Of a DNA stretch of 41,693 nucleotides, positions 1-7,525 are shown piece by piece; the stretch's first letter is position 1, and every line of letters begins with the position of its first letter. The translations under genes and the position numbers were made by a program. The stretch covers positions 1-41,693 of the forward strand of contig JAVHYA010000032.1 of NCBI GenBank assembly GCA_031119395.1, given 5' to 3'. A model generated the notes under the pieces. It was given only the letters and a program-made list of their open reading frames with translations, was not told the DNA's origin and searched no databases. This DNA is from Pseudomonadota bacterium (GTDB lineage: Bacteria; Pseudomonadota; Gammaproteobacteria; Burkholderiales; Burkholderiaceae_C).

Positions 1-694
1 CCTTCATCTGGCCCACGTAGTAGGAGTTGGCCAGGCCCACGTCGCAGATGCCGCCCAGGATGTCGCGCGCCACGTCGCGGTCGCCGCCCGTGGCCTTGCG
101 CGCCAGGTTGTTCTTCACGCCGCGCAGCCATTGCTCGGCCTGCGCCTCGCCATCGTGCGCGATCAGCGCGGCCACGAGGGCCGTGTTGTAGGGGTGCTGG
201 CCGGCGCGGATGCAGACTTTGCCCTTGTACTTCGGGTCGGCCAGGTCCTCGTAGCGGAAGTTCGCCAGCTTGAGGTTCTTGTCGGCGTACAGCACGCGCG
301 CGCGCATCGACAGCGAGAACCACTGGCCGTCCGCCCCGCGCAGGTTGGCGGGAATCGCCGACTCGAGTGCGGCCGACTTCACCGGCTGGGTCACGCCGCC
401 TTCGACGAGGTCGAGCAGGTTGCCCACGTCCACCGTCATCAGCACGTCGGCGGGCGAGCGCGCGCCTTCGGCCTTCACGCGTTCGAGCAGCCCGTCCTTG
501 ACGAACACGGTGTTCACCTTGATCTGCGTCTGCGCGCTGAAGGCCGCGATCAGCGGCTGGATCAGGCCCGGCTCGCGGGTGGTGTAGAGCGTGAGTTCGC
601 CCTGCGCATGGGCGGGCAGGGCGGCGGCCACCAGGCCGGCGGCCGCCAGGGCGAAGGCGCACGCCTTCCGGCGCGGACGGGACAACAGGGACAT
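1..694 (-). CDS. Fe(III) ABC transporter periplasmic binding protein (3' end outside window)
   Basis: This is the periplasmic receptor of a ferric-iron ABC importer of the FbpA/FutA family. The first 231 codons are visible; the C-terminus lies beyond the window edge. Residues 1-30 form a signal peptide with twin-basic n-region, Ala/Leu-rich core and AHA cleavage site. The mature part begins QGELTLYTTREPGL, the usual start of this family. Residues 225-226 are a Tyr-Tyr pair in SYYVGQM, matching the double tyrosine that binds iron in FbpA. The ATG at 692-694 is preceded 5 nt upstream by a perfect GGAGGAG ribosome site (700-706). A Fur-box palindrome sits about 65 nt upstream, so iron-repressed expression is likely. 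The permease and ATPase genes would be expected just outside the window, which I cannot see. Family assignment is firm; the exact iron species carried is inferred. Confidence 0.88.
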   Translation of the reverse strand, partial: MSLLSRPRRKACAFALAAAGLVAAALPAHAQGELTLYTTREPGLIQPLIAAFSAQTQIKVNTVFVKDGLLERVKAEGARSPADVLMTVDVGNLLDLVEGGVTQPVKSAALESAIPANLRGADGQWFSLSMRARVLYADKNLKLANFRYEDLADPKYKGKVCIRAGQHPYNTALVAALIAHDGEAQAEQWLRGVKNNLARKATGGDRDVARDILGGICDVGLANSYYVGQMK

Positions 695-759
695 GGAAAC
701 TCCTCCGGGCGTCGACAGGGATCTCTTGTGCCGGCGGGCGCCGGCCCAGCGTGTTGCTG

Positions 760-778
760 GTTGAGAATCATTGTCAAC
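760..778. promoter_or_regulatory. Fur box upstream of the iron-binding protein gene
   Basis: The 19-nt sequence GTTGAGAATCATTGTCAAC is palindromic except at the centre and one symmetric pair. It closely follows the Fur consensus (GATAATGATAATCATTATC), especially the GAATCATT core. It lies between the thioesterase stop and the ribosome site of the iron-transport gene, reading toward the latter on the minus strand, and contains TTGACA (minus strand, 777-772) that could serve as a -35. No convincing -10 was found. Iron-dependent repression is inferred from sequence only. Confidence 0.8.
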
Positions 779-838
779 GACAAGAGGGCGTTTCCAGGAC
801 GAAGGACCCTGGGCCCGTGGGGTTGAAGCGCCCGGGCG

Positions 839-1399
839 TCAGCGCGCCGCCGGCAGCTCGAACACCAGGCAGGTGGTCGTGGCGTGGGCGTACAGCGTGC
901 CGTCCGGGCCCACCAGCCGCGCCTCGGCCGTCGCGAGCTGCCGGCCGCAGTGGATCACGTGGCCTTGCGCGCGCACGCGGGGCACCCTGGGCGTGATGGC
1001 CTTGACCAGGTTCACCCCCAGCTCGGCCGTGGTGTAGCCGCGCCCCGGCGGCATCATGGTGTGGACGGCGCAGCCCAGCGCCGAATCGAGCAGCGTGGCG
1101 AACCAGCCGCCGTGCACGGTGCCCAGCGGGTTCAGGTGGCGCTGCAGCGGGGTGCCCTGGAACACCGCCTTGCCCGGCCCGACCTCGACGATGGTGAAGT
1201 CCAGCGTCTTCGCGATCTCGGCATAGGGCAGCTCGCCGCGGAGCATCCCTTCCATGACCTGCAGGCCGGTCTTGCCGGCGATCTGGTCGGGCCGCGCGAG
1301 CCCGGGGCCGGGGCCGGCGTCGAGCCGGGCCATGACCTCGGCCTCCTCGGCAAGCCAGGTCTTCAACACGTCTTCGGAATTCGTCGGGGTCACGGGCAT
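839..1399 (-). CDS. PaaI-family hotdog-fold acyl-CoA thioesterase
   Basis: Predicted cytoplasmic single-hotdog thioesterase of the PaaI/YbgC-like superfamily, 186 aa from the chosen ATG (1397-1399, MPVTPTNSED). The hotdog signature HLNPLGTVHGGWFATLLDSA occupies residues 89-108, with Asn90, His-Gly-Gly 96-98 and Asp105 in the positions typical of PaaI-type active sites. The first 50 residues are a charged helical extension seen in many proteins of this subgroup. An in-frame ATG 12 codons upstream (1433-1435) lies inside the divergent operator and is less likely. The gene is divergent from a marR gene with about 59 nt between starts, so it may share its control. Substrate is unknown; aromatic or medium-chain acyl-CoA are the usual candidates. 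Confidence 0.82.
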   Translation of the reverse strand: MPVTPTNSEDVLKTWLAEEAEVMARLDAGPGPGLARPDQIAGKTGLQVMEGMLRGELPYAEIAKTLDFTIVEVGPGKAVFQGTPLQRHLNPLGTVHGGWFATLLDSALGCAVHTMMPPGRGYTTAELGVNLVKAITPRVPRVRAQGHVIHCGRQLATAEARLVGPDGTLYAHATTTCLVFELPAAR

Positions 1400-1423
1400 G
1401 GTCCTCGCTGGATGACTTGAAAG

Positions 1424-1435
1424 TTGCATATGCAA
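1424..1435. promoter_or_regulatory. Perfect palindrome TTGCATATGCAA, likely MarR operator
   Basis: A 12-bp perfect palindrome lies between the divergent thioesterase and marR starts. Length, AT-rich composition and location fit a MarR-family operator. It shares three bases with the second inverted repeat (1433-1456). Binding is inferred. Confidence 0.6.
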
Positions 1436-1456
1436 TCATTGCAGCTACAATGATTG
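1433..1456. promoter_or_regulatory. 9-bp inverted repeat CAATCATTG-N6-CAATGATTG, likely second MarR operator
   Basis: Two exact 9-bp arms (1433-1441 and 1448-1456) are separated by 6 nt. A TACAAT hexamer (1446-1451), a plausible -10 for marR, is inside this repeat, so a bound repressor would cover the promoter. The right arm ends 2 nt before the marR ATG. Confidence 0.6.
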
Positions 1457-1458
1457 GC

Positions 1459-1914
1459 ATGGATGCTATCGCAAAGCCCAAGGGCTGCACGAGTTTCAAG
1501 CTGCGCCAGCTCAGCCGGGTGGTCGCTCGCCACTACGACGCCCACGTGTCGGCCAGCGGCCTCAAGACCTCGCAGTACTCGCTGCTGTCCAACATCCTGG
1601 CTGCCGGTCCGGTGCGGCCGGTCGACCTGGCGGCGCGCATGAGCCTGGACGCGTCGACGCTCACGCGCAACCTCAAGCCGCTGATCGCGCAGGGCTGGGC
1701 CGAGATGGGCGGCGGTGCCGACGCCCGCAGCCGCCTGATCCGCATCACCCCGGCCGGTCGTGCCAAGCGCGAGGAGGCACGCGCCCTGTGGCAGCAGGCC
1801 CAGCGCTCGCTCAACGAGCGGCTCGGGCTGGTTCGCGTGGCCCAGCTCCATGCCCTGATCGACGAGGCCCTGGACATGCTCGCGCCCGGCGAGGCGGACG
1901 ACCCGGCCTGCTGA
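1459..1914 (+). CDS. MarR-family transcriptional regulator
   Basis: A 151-aa winged-helix regulator. Residues around 35-95 carry the MarR DNA-binding fold: LKTSQYSLLSNILAAGPV, then DLAARMSLDASTLTRNLKPL (recognition helix) and a wing containing GGGADARSRLIRITPAGRA. Long N- and C-terminal helices provide the dimer interface. I placed the start at ATG 1459 (MDAIAKPKG); ATGs at 1417 and 1450 are in frame but fall inside the operator region. No Shine-Dalgarno sequence precedes 1459; with -10 TACAAT at 1446-1451 the transcript could begin at or next to the ATG. The gene is followed after 48 nt by an MFS and then a MATE transporter, the usual arrangement for a ligand-responsive efflux regulator. Ligand unknown. 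Confidence 0.87.
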   Translation: MDAIAKPKGCTSFKLRQLSRVVARHYDAHVSASGLKTSQYSLLSNILAAGPVRPVDLAARMSLDASTLTRNLKPLIAQGWAEMGGGADARSRLIRITPAGRAKREEARALWQQAQRSLNERLGLVRVAQLHALIDEALDMLAPGEADDPAC

Positions 1915-1962
1915 GCCGCGCGCCCGGCCACCACCCCGACTTCATCGACCCCTGGAATCCCG

Positions 1963-3297
1963 ATGTCCGCCACACGCGTCTCCGCCTGGCTGCAAGCCCG
2001 AGGCATCCACTACGGCTGGCTGGTGGCCGCCGTCACCTTCCTCACCATGCTCACCATGGCGGCCGCGCTGGGCCTGCCCGGCGCGATGCTCAAGCCGCTG
2101 GGCGACGAGTTCGGGTGGACCACGGAACAGATCTCCTCGTCGCTGGCCCTGCGCTTCGCGCTCTTCGGGCTCATGGGGCCTTTCGCTGCGGTGCTGATGG
2201 AGCGCTTCGGCCTGCGCAGGGTCATGGTGTGCGGCCTGGCGCTGGTCGGCGGCGCGATGGCGCTGGTCACGGCCGCGCACCAGCTGTGGCAGCTGTTCGT
2301 GCTCTGGAGCCTGATGCTGGGCCTGGGCACCGGCATGACCGCGATGGTGCTCGGCGCGGTGGTGGCCAACCGCTGGTTCAACGCCAGGCGCGGGTTGGTC
2401 ATCGGCCTGCTCACCGCGAGCTCGGCCACGGGGCAGCTGGCCTTCCTGCCGGTGGCCGCATGGATGATCGAGCACTGGGGGTGGCGCTCGGCCGTCGTGC
2501 CCATCGTCGTCGGTGCCTTCCTGATCGCCGTGCTCGCGCTGTGGCTCATGCGCGACCGGCCGGCCGACGTGGGCCTGCTGCCCTATGGCGAGACGCCCGC
2601 GACGGCGACGGCACCCCAGGCCCCGATCACCCGCCTGGGCTTTGCGACGCCCTTCCGGGTGCTCGCCGAGGCGGCGCATCACCGCACCTTCTGGATCCTG
2701 GCCGGCACCTTCTTCATCTGCGGGCTCAGCACCAACGGGCTGGTGCAGACGCACTTCATCTCGCTGTGCGGCGACAACGGGCTGGGGCCGGTGCCTGCCG
2801 CGTCGGTGCTGGCGGCGATGGGCGCCTTCGACTTCGTCGGGACGGTGCTGTCGGGCTGGCTGTCGGACCGCTACGACAACCGCAAGCTGCTCTTCTGGTA
2901 CTACGGGCTGCGCGGGCTCTCGCTCTTCTGGCTGCCGCACTCCGGCTTCTCGCTCGTGGGGCTGGGCGTGTTCGCCATGTTCTACGGCCTCGACTGGATC
3001 GCCACGGTGCCGCCCACCGTCAAGCTGGCCGGCGCGGCCTTCGGCCCGCAGAAGGCCGGCATGGTGTTCGGCTGGGTCTTCGCGGCTCACCAGCTGGGCG
3101 CGGCGACGGCGGCCTGGGGCGCCGGCATGTCGCGCACGCTGCTGCTGACCTACACCCCCGCGCTCTACGTGGCCGGCGGCGCCTGCCTGCTGGCGGCCCT
3201 GCTGGTGCTCACGATCCGCCGGCCCGCGGGCCCGGTGGGCAAGCCGGCCGCACCGGCCGCCCAGGGCGGCATGGCCGCGGCGCAGGCGCGGGCATGA
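1963..3297 (+). CDS. MFS transporter (oxalate/formate antiporter-like)
   Basis: A 444-aa inner-membrane transporter of the major facilitator superfamily with about 12 hydrophobic segments. The N-terminal HYGWLVAAVTFLTML, the region around FGWTTEQISSSLALR, and WFNARRGLVIGLLTASSATG after TM4 resemble the OFA (oxalate:formate antiporter) and monocarboxylate-porter branch. The loop DRYDNRKLLF in the second half is the repeat of the MFS loop 2-3 motif. It lies 48 nt after marR and its stop overlaps the MATE start by ATGA, so the three genes probably form one transcript. Substrate is not shown; a carboxylate or a drug-like acid sensed by the MarR protein would fit. Confidence 0.85.
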   Translation: MSATRVSAWLQARGIHYGWLVAAVTFLTMLTMAAALGLPGAMLKPLGDEFGWTTEQISSSLALRFALFGLMGPFAAVLMERFGLRRVMVCGLALVGGAMALVTAAHQLWQLFVLWSLMLGLGTGMTAMVLGAVVANRWFNARRGLVIGLLTASSATGQLAFLPVAAWMIEHWGWRSAVVPIVVGAFLIAVLALWLMRDRPADVGLLPYGETPATATAPQAPITRLGFATPFRVLAEAAHHRTFWILAGTFFICGLSTNGLVQTHFISLCGDNGLGPVPAASVLAAMGAFDFVGTVLSGWLSDRYDNRKLLFWYYGLRGLSLFWLPHSGFSLVGLGVFAMFYGLDWIATVPPTVKLAGAAFGPQKAGMVFGWVFAAHQLGAATAAWGAGMSRTLLLTYTPALYVAGGACLLAALLVLTIRRPAGPVGKPAAPAAQGGMAAAQARA

Positions 3298-4694
3298 ACG
3301 CGCCGCTCGATCCGCGCACGCAGCGCCTGCTGCACGACCCGATCGTGCCCACGCTGCTGCGCATGGCGGCGCCCAACGTGCTGGTCATGGTGGCGCAGGC
3401 CGCGGTCGGCCTGATCGAGACCTGGTTCGTCGGCAAGCTCGGCACCGATGCCCTGGCCGGCATGGCGCTGGTGTTCCCGATCGTGATGCTGATGCAGATG
3501 ACCTCCGCCGGTGCGATGGGCGGCGGCATCGCCTCGGCCGTGGCACGCGCCCTCGGCGCCGGCCGCAGGGAGGATGCGCAGGCCCTCGTCTGGCAGGCGG
3601 TGGCCATCGCGCTGGGCTTCGGCATCGCCTTCACGCTGGCCCTGTGGCTGGGCGGCCGCGCCCTCTACGGCGCGATGGGCGGCAGCGGCGCGGCGCTGGA
3701 GGCGGCGCTGACGTACTCGCACTGGGTGTTCGCCGGCGCGGTGCTGGTGTGGATGTTCAACTCGCTGGCGGCCGTGATCCGCGGCACCGGCAACATGGCG
3801 GTGCCGGCCAACGTCACGGTGGCGGGCGTGGTGCTGCTCATCCCGCTGTCGCCGCTGCTGATCTTCGGCTGGGGACCGGTGCCGGGCATGGGCATCGCGG
3901 GCGGCGCGATGGCGCTGCTGGTGTATTACCTGGCCGGCACGGTCGCGCTGGCGCTGTACCTGCGCTCGTCGCGCAGCCTGCTGCGGCCCGTGTGGGCGCA
4001 GGCGCGGCTGCGCTGGCCGCTGTTGCGCGACATCCTGCGGGTGGGGCTGTTCGGCGCCATCTCCACCGTGGCCACCAATGCCTGCATCGCGCTGGCGACC
4101 GCATTTGCCGGCCGCTACGGCGCGGGCGCGATCGCGGGCTACGGCACCGCCTCGCGGCTCGAGTACCTGCTGGTGCCGCTGGTCTTCGGCCTGGGCGCTC
4201 CGCTGGTCGCCATGGTGGGCACCTGCATCGGCGCCGGCCAGCGCGAGCGGGCGCTGCGTGCCGCGTGGACCGGCGCCGTGGTGGCCTTCGTGCTGACCGG
4301 CGGCATCGGCCTCGCGGCGGCGCTGTTCCCGCGCCAGTGGCTGCTGCTCTTCGGCAACGACCCCGCGATGCTCGAGGCCGGCACGCAATACCTGCGCGCG
4401 GTCGGGCCGCTGTACGGGTTCTTCGGGCTGGGGCTGGTGCTGTACTTCGCCTCGCAGGGCGCGGGCCGCCTGATGTGGCCGGTCTTCGGCACGCTCATCC
4501 GCCTGGCCGTGGCCGGCATCGGCGGCTGGCTCGCGCTGCGCTGGGGCGGGCAGCTCGTGCACGTGTTCATCGCCCAGGGGCTGGCGCTGGTCGCCTACGG
4601 GCTGTTCATCGCCTCGGTGATCTCGGGCGGCGCCTGGTTCGGGCGGCCCGGCTGGCCGCGAACCACGGGTGCGCTGCTGCGCCGGCTGGCCTGA
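3294..4694 (+). CDS. MATE-family efflux transporter
   Basis: A 466-aa multidrug and toxic compound extrusion protein with 12 predicted membrane segments. The opening DPIVPTLLRMAAPNVLVM, then GLIETWFVGKLGTDALAGMA (helix 2 with the MATE Thr/Gly pattern) and the internal repeat (RVGLFGAISTVATNACIA) are typical. It would export cationic or hydrophobic compounds using Na+ or H+. The ATG at 3294 overlaps the stop of the MFS gene (ATGA), which indicates translational coupling; the open frame extends much further upstream but only as an out-of-frame shadow of the MFS and MarR genes. Two exporters of different superfamilies behind one MarR regulator suggest a shared toxic ligand. Confidence 0.86.
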   Translation: MNAPLDPRTQRLLHDPIVPTLLRMAAPNVLVMVAQAAVGLIETWFVGKLGTDALAGMALVFPIVMLMQMTSAGAMGGGIASAVARALGAGRREDAQALVWQAVAIALGFGIAFTLALWLGGRALYGAMGGSGAALEAALTYSHWVFAGAVLVWMFNSLAAVIRGTGNMAVPANVTVAGVVLLIPLSPLLIFGWGPVPGMGIAGGAMALLVYYLAGTVALALYLRSSRSLLRPVWAQARLRWPLLRDILRVGLFGAISTVATNACIALATAFAGRYGAGAIAGYGTASRLEYLLVPLVFGLGAPLVAMVGTCIGAGQRERALRAAWTGAVVAFVLTGGIGLAAALFPRQWLLLFGNDPAMLEAGTQYLRAVGPLYGFFGLGLVLYFASQGAGRLMWPVFGTLIRLAVAGIGGWLALRWGGQLVHVFIAQGLALVAYGLFIASVISGGAWFGRPGWPRTTGALLRRLA

Positions 4695-4836
4695 GAAGGT
4701 GTGAACGAACCCGGTATGGCCGCTCACTCCGCCAAGACACCACACCCGCTCGTCGTTGCAAATGCTGGCACCGTCTGAGCGTGCCGCCCCCTCCATTTCC
4801 TTCCTTCTCTCCACTCCCGTCCATTCGGAGCATGTC

Positions 4837-5547
4837 ATGAACCTTCAGGATTCCGTCGTCTTCATCACCGGGGCCAACCGTGGCCTGGGCCTGGCCTTCG
4901 CGAAGGCCGCACTGGCGGCCGGCGCGCGCAAGGTCTACGGCGCGGCGCGCGATGCGAGCACCGTCACCCTGGCGGGTGTGACGCCCGTCGCGCTCGACGT
5001 CACGAAGCCGGAGCAGGTCGAGGCCGCCGCGCGCGCCTGCGGCGACGTGACCGTGCTGGTCAACAACGCAGGCATCTCGCGCGGCGCGAGCCTGCTGGGG
5101 CCTGCCTCGGTGGAGGCGGCCCGCGCCGAACTCGAGACCAATTTCTTCGGCCCCTGGCTGCTGGCACGCGCCTTCGCGCCCGTGCTCGCGCGCAACGGCG
5201 GCGGTGCGATCGTCAACGTGCTGTCCGCGCTGGCCTGGACGACCTTCCCGAGCGTGGCCACCTACAGCGCCACCAAGTCGGCGGCCTGGTCGCTCAGCAA
5301 CGGCCTGCGCAACGAGTTGGCGGGGCAGGGCACGCAGGTCGTGAGCGTGCACGTAGGCTACATGGACACCGACATGGCCGCCCATGTCGATGTGCCCAAG
5401 ACCTCGCCCGACGACGTGGCGCGCCAGGCTCTCGACGCCGTGCAGGCGGGCCGCGTGGAGGTGCTGGCCGACGAGGTCTCGCGCCAGCTCAAGCAGGGCC
5501 TGTCGAGTCCCAACCCGCCTTACGCGGCCAGCGCTGCGGCGGCCTGA
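4837..5547 (+). CDS. SDR-family NAD(P)-dependent oxidoreductase
   Basis: A 236-aa classical short-chain dehydrogenase/reductase. TGANRGLG (residues 11-18) is the dinucleotide-binding turn, NNAG (76-79) stabilises the central sheet, and Ser130, Tyr143 and Lys147 (YSATK) form the catalytic set. The Arg after TGAN (TGANR) hints at NADP(H) use, though weakly. The start ATG at 4837 follows CGGAG (4826-4830) at 6 nt; an in-frame ATG at 4756 has no ribosome site. It is separated by 142 nt from the MATE gene and ends at a strong hairpin, so it is probably its own unit. Substrate cannot be told from sequence. Confidence 0.85.
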   Translation: MNLQDSVVFITGANRGLGLAFAKAALAAGARKVYGAARDASTVTLAGVTPVALDVTKPEQVEAAARACGDVTVLVNNAGISRGASLLGPASVEAARAELETNFFGPWLLARAFAPVLARNGGGAIVNVLSALAWTTFPSVATYSATKSAAWSLSNGLRNELAGQGTQVVSVHVGYMDTDMAAHVDVPKTSPDDVARQALDAVQAGRVEVLADEVSRQLKQGLSSPNPPYAASAAAA

Positions 5548-5568
5548 CCTCGCCCGGACACGTCGAGG

Positions 5569-5588
5569 AACGCCCCGCGCGGGGCGTT
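5569..5588. terminator. GC-rich 20-bp palindrome between convergent genes
   Basis: AACGCCCCGCGCGGGGCGTT is a perfect palindrome placed between the convergent SDR gene and the small secreted-protein gene. It would fold on either strand; only short T-runs follow, so it may work as a weak bidirectional terminator. Confidence 0.55.
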
Positions 5589-5598
5589 CTCCTGCCGC

Positions 5599-5907
5599 TC
5601 AATAGCGGTAGGGGTTGTTCGGACGGCGGTCGTAGCGGTTCGGCACGCCGTCGCGGTCGCTGTCGCGCCAGCCGTGCCGGCGCTCCCAGTGGCGATGGCG
5701 GGGGTGGTAGCGCGGGCCGTCGGGGTAGTAGCCGGGGTGCACGTAGCGCGGCGGCGGCGGCGGCCGGTGGTAGCGCGGGGGCGGCGGGGGCGGGCCGTAG
5801 TACTGCACCTGGACGACGGGGCCGTGGGGCTGGGCCTGGGCCGGGGTGCCGAGCATGGCCAGCGACATCAGGGCGGCGCCGCCGACGGCTGCGATGAGTT
5901 TCTTCAC
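5599..5907 (-). CDS. Small secreted proline/tyrosine-rich protein with Ca-binding-like tail
   Basis: A 102-aa protein of unknown function. The start is GTG at 5905-5907, supported by GAGGAG about 6 nt upstream. Residues 1-25 are a clear signal peptide ending TPAQAQ. The mature chain is low complexity: two runs of five to six prolines with Tyr, Arg and His (VQYYGPPPPPPRYHRPPPPP, then RYVHPGYYPDGPRYHPRHRHW), and it ends DSDRDGVPNRYDRRPNNPYR. The DxDxDGxxN spacing resembles a thrombospondin type-3/dockerin-like calcium loop, often found at the ends of small envelope proteins in this bacterial group. Likely periplasmic or surface-bound. The function is not known and I do not assign one. Confidence 0.7.
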   Translation of the reverse strand: MKKLIAAVGGAALMSLAMLGTPAQAQPHGPVVQVQYYGPPPPPPRYHRPPPPPRYVHPGYYPDGPRYHPRHRHWERRHGWRDSDRDGVPNRYDRRPNNPYRY

Positions 5908-6083
5908 GGTGACTCCTCGTTATGGGGTGCTCGAATGGTCGCCGCGCCGTGTGAACGCTGTGCAAAGCTGCGACGAAGGCGCATGAAGAGTTGTGATCGC
6001 GTTCGAGCCCGAGCGTACCGCGGCGGCGCGGTTCCGGGCGTCGTGCGAAGGGTGTAGGCCGTGCGGCGACGCCCCGGGTTCGC

Positions 6084-6872
6084 TCACGCCCGCGGGGCCG
6101 GCAGCAGGCGACGCAGCGCCTCGAAGAACAGGTCCGACTGCTCGCGCTCGCCCTGGATCTGCGCCGCGACGTGGGCCGCCAGTTCCGGCCGCACGGGCAC
6201 CAGCGGCCGGCCGGTGCTCTGCGCCAGCACCTGGTGCAGGCAGGCACGCTCGAGGTAGTACAGGTCGTCGTAGGCATGGGCGATGGTGGCGCCGGCCACG
6301 ATCACGCCGTGGTTGGCCAGGAACGCGATGTCCTTGCCGGCGTTGTCGCCCATCATCGTTCGCGCGATGCGCTCGCCCTCCGCGTCGTCCAGGGCCAGGC
6401 CGTTGTATTCGGCGTCGATGGCGATGCGGTTCATGTAGCGCATGGCGTTCTGGCTCAGCGTCGGGTCCAGGCCGCGGTCGGACGTGAGCGTGAGCGCGGT
6501 CGCGTACGGCATGTGACAGTGCAGGACGACGGTGCGGCCCGTGAGGCGGTGCACGGCGCCGTGGATGAAGAGGGCCGTGGGCTCCACGCGGTGGCGGCCG
6601 GCGAGCACGTTGCCCTGCACGTCGATGAGCACGATGTCGTCGGGACCGACTTCGCTCCAATGCAGGCCGCGAGGATTGATCAGGTACTTGTCCTGCGCCC
6701 CCGGCAGCATCACGCTGAAGTGGTTGCAGACGCCTTCCTCCAGCTTGTGGTGGGCGGCGGCGCGCAGGGCCAGGGCGAGGTCTTCGCGCAGGCGGCGCAC
6801 GGCCGGGCTGGCGTACTCGGCGTCGGCCGAGCCGGCGGTGTGCAGATGGGAGGTCGCGGTCTTTTCAGGCAT
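6084..6872 (-). CDS. Class II aldolase/adducin-family protein
   Basis: A 262-aa zinc-dependent class II aldolase-fold protein. It shows the N-terminal helix-rich part (LREDLALALRAAAHHKLEEG), NHFSVMLPG, the metal-site pair HCHMPYATAL and the later NHGVIVAG His. The family contains L-fuculose-phosphate, L-ribulose-phosphate and 4-phospho-threonate-pathway enzymes as well as adducin-like proteins. As the last gene of the IlvD/Edd-dgoK-dgoA set (8 nt after dgoA), it probably processes a related sugar acid or a side product, but the reaction is not evident. Its start ATG (6870-6872, MPEKTATS) was chosen because the next in-frame region upstream is dgoA. Family confident, role uncertain. Confidence 0.8.
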   Translation of the reverse strand: MPEKTATSHLHTAGSADAEYASPAVRRLREDLALALRAAAHHKLEEGVCNHFSVMLPGAQDKYLINPRGLHWSEVGPDDIVLIDVQGNVLAGRHRVEPTALFIHGAVHRLTGRTVVLHCHMPYATALTLTSDRGLDPTLSQNAMRYMNRIAIDAEYNGLALDDAEGERIARTMMGDNAGKDIAFLANHGVIVAGATIAHAYDDLYYLERACLHQVLAQSTGRPLVPVRPELAAHVAAQIQGEREQSDLFFEALRRLLPAPRA

Positions 6873-6880
6873 TTTTGGCC

Positions 6881-7525
6881 TCAGGCGCCCGTCGGGCGGG
6901 CGTAAGCAGCTACGAATTTGATAGCGTCGGCCGCCACGGCCGCCGCGCTCTTGCCCGGTTTGTACAGGGAAGAGCCGATGCCGAAGCCCGCCGCCCCCGC
7001 GTCGCGCCAGGGCTGCATGGTCTCGGGCGAGATGCCGCCGACGGGCATCAGCGCCGTGCCCCGGGGCAGCACCGCCAGCAGCGCCTTCACCACGGCGGGC
7101 GAGGCGAGTTCGGCCGGGAACAGCTTCAGCCCGGTCGCGCCGGCGGCCAGGGCGCCGAAAGCCTCGGTCGGCGTCATCACGCCGGGCAGGCTCACCATGC
7201 CCAGCCGCCGCGCCTCGGCCACCACGGCGGCGTCGAAGTTGGGGGCGACGACCAGCTCGCCGCCCGCGTCGTGCACCGCACGCACCTGCGCCGCGTCGAG
7301 CACGGTGCCGGCGCCTACCAGCGCGTCGGGGAAGCGCCGGCGCAGCAGGGCGATGCTGGCCAGCGGCTCGGGCGAGTTCAGCGGCACCTCCAGCAGGCGA
7401 AAGCCGGCGCCGACGAGCGCATCGCCCACCGGCTCGGCCTCGGCCGGCGTGAGGCCGCGCAGGATGGCGACCAGCGGCAGGGCCTGCATCGCGCTCTGGA
7501 ATTTGTCGAAGGCAGGTGAAGTCAT
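6881..7525 (-). CDS. dgoA: 2-dehydro-3-deoxy-6-phosphogalactonate aldolase
   Basis: A 214-aa class I aldolase of the KDPG/KDPGal family that cleaves 2-keto-3-deoxy-6-phosphogalactonate to pyruvate and glyceraldehyde-3-phosphate. LVAILRGLTPAEAE, LLEVPLNSPEPL (catalytic Glu), VGAGTVL, VVAPNFD, GATGLKLFPAE (Schiff-base Lys in KLFP) and PVGGISPETM follow the E. coli DgoA pattern; the EVPLNSP and PNFD segments favour DgoA over Eda. The ATG (7523-7525) overlaps the dgoK stop by 4 nt. An oddity is that the C-terminal codons for AIKFVAAYA contain the AT-richer 26-nt motif that recurs at 25854. The pathway step follows directly from DgoK upstream. Confidence 0.9.
   Translation of the reverse strand: MTSPAFDKFQSAMQALPLVAILRGLTPAEAEPVGDALVGAGFRLLEVPLNSPEPLASIALLRRRFPDALVGAGTVLDAAQVRAVHDAGGELVVAPNFDAAVVAEARRLGMVSLPGVMTPTEAFGALAAGATGLKLFPAELASPAVVKALLAVLPRGTALMPVGGISPETMQPWRDAGAAGFGIGSSLYKPGKSAAAVAADAIKFVAAYARPTGA
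6900..6925 (-). repeat. 26-nt dispersed motif, copy 1 (inside dgoA 3' end)
   Basis: On the minus strand the sequence is GCTATC-AAATTCGTAG-CTGCTTACGC. It matches the intergenic copy at 25854-25879 at 23 of 26 positions. It encodes the last residues AIKFVAAYA of DgoA with codons (ATC AAA TTC GTA GCT GCT) that are AT-richer than the rest of the gene. I recall similar short elements dispersed in Comamonadaceae genomes. Confidence 0.6.
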
